Below are positions 33,183 to 33,456 of a stretch of DNA of 33,456 nucleotides, one piece after another (position 1 is the stretch's first letter; every line of letters starts with the position of its first letter). A program made the position numbers and the translations under genes. Under the pieces are notes generated by a model that made no database searches, was not told the DNA's origin, and saw only the letters and a list, made by a program, of their open reading frames with translations. This stretch comes from SG8-40 sp035528435 (GTDB taxonomy: Bacteria > Pseudomonadota > Gammaproteobacteria > Burkholderiales > Eutrophovitaceae): the NCBI GenBank assembly GCA_035528435.1, contig DATKYN010000010.1:1-33456 (forward strand), read 5' to 3'.

Positions 33183-33298
33183 CCTGGCAGTGTCCTACTT
33201 TCGCACGGTATACCTCGCACTATCATCGGCGCTGAGGCGTTTCACGGTCCTGTTCGGGATGGGAAGGAGTGGGACCACCTCGCTATGGCCGCCAGGCA
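33183..33298 (-). rRNA. rrf: 5S ribosomal RNA
   Basis: The minus strand starts TGCCTGGCGGCCATAGCG, contains the universal CCCATCCCGAACAGG-type loop and closes with AAAGTAGGACACTGCCAGG, pairing with the 5' end. Length is about 116 nt, as expected. It lies downstream of the 23S 3' end after a spacer of about 114 nt. Confidence 0.96.
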
Positions 33299-33412
33299 AA
33301 GCTTTGATTCTTTGCACTTAACAAACTGGAAGAAGTCTTGGGTTGTCTGGATTGCTGTTGCCAAGTCCTGGCAAGCGCCCATTAACCTGTGTGTCCAATA
33401 CACAAGGCTATA
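33299..33412 (-). other. 23S-5S intergenic spacer
   Basis: About 114 nt between the 23S and 5S genes. It contains complementary stretches near both ends (GCCTTGTGTATTGG and the region next to the 5S start) expected of processing stems, and no tRNA. Confidence 0.6.
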
Positions 33413-33456
33413 GGATCAAGCCGCACGGGCAATTAGTATCGGTTAGCTCAACGCAT
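33413..33456 (-). rRNA. rrl: 23S ribosomal RNA, 3' end (partial)
   Basis: The minus strand reads ATGCGTTGAGCTAACCGATA then CTAATTGCCCGTGCGGCTTGATCC, the conserved 3' terminus of 23S rRNA, of the form common in Betaproteobacteria. The gene continues beyond the window edge. Confidence 0.92.

Noticed and set aside
33070..33413. Plus-strand ORFs of 83 and 78 aa near the right edge
   Set aside because: They cross the 5S rRNA and its flanks on the opposite strand.

Overview
The window looks like a chromosomal segment of a GC-rich proteobacterium, most likely a betaproteobacterium or a close relative. The strongest taxonomic hint is the right edge. It carries, on the minus strand, the last bases of a 23S rRNA whose 3' end reads as betaproteobacterial (…GTGCGGCTTGATCC), a spacer, a complete 5S rRNA and rRNA-operon terminators. 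The separately transcribed gspC next to gspG also fits that group. The assignment is inference; no 16S body is present.

Layout. 1-360 holds a dense, mostly non-coding minus-strand block: hairpins, two factor-independent terminators and a self-contained 25-codon microgene with its own promoter and a Shine-Dalgarno that pairs with the whole 16S 3' tail. 395-2637 is a divergent pair: a malate/L-lactate-type dehydrogenase (-) and an HpaI-type class II pyruvate aldolase (+). 2670-7430 (-) is a Na+-dependent NSS transporter followed by a sulfite/sulfane dehydrogenase module (soxC-like molybdoenzyme, soxD-like monoheme cytochrome) and an overlapping periplasmic serine hydrolase. 7727-10147 (+) is a Lon-like ATP-dependent protease. 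10197-11459 (-) is a cytochrome b561 set with two small Cys-containing ORFs. 11775-16402 (+) has a Tat-exported amidohydrolase, an AGPS-like FAD enzyme, a tandem cyclic-nucleotide-binding protein and a DUF1499 protein. 16453-18296 (-) holds a bicupin and a DUF169 protein. 18672-20061 (-) is an arsR-arsI-arsC arsenic operon with overlapping genes and a clear operator. 20133-31089 is a complete type II secretion core: gspG-H-I-J-K-L-M-N-D-E-F on the minus strand, and a short gspC divergent on the plus strand. 31444-32761 (+) carries dtd and a class II aldolase/adducin protein. From 32763 onward the DNA is palindrome, terminators, a 5S fragment and the rRNA operon tail.

How the genes work together. 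The T2SS genes encode the outer-membrane secretin (D), inner-membrane platform (C, F, L, M, N), ATPase (E) and pseudopilus (G-K); the prepilin peptidase GspO is not in the window. The arsenic operon would sense trivalent arsenicals, cleave organoarsenicals (ArsI) and reduce arsenate (ArsC), but has no efflux pump in the window. SoxCD-like proteins would oxidise sulfite or sulfane sulfur in the periplasm and pass electrons to cytochrome c.

Most of the window is ordinary. The points most worth a second look are the microgene at 219-296 with its hairpin/terminator block, the partly duplicated rRNA operon tail at 32865-33201, the arsR operator and pump-less ars operon, the bicupin with displaced metal ligands, and the small-ORF/cytochrome b561 operon.
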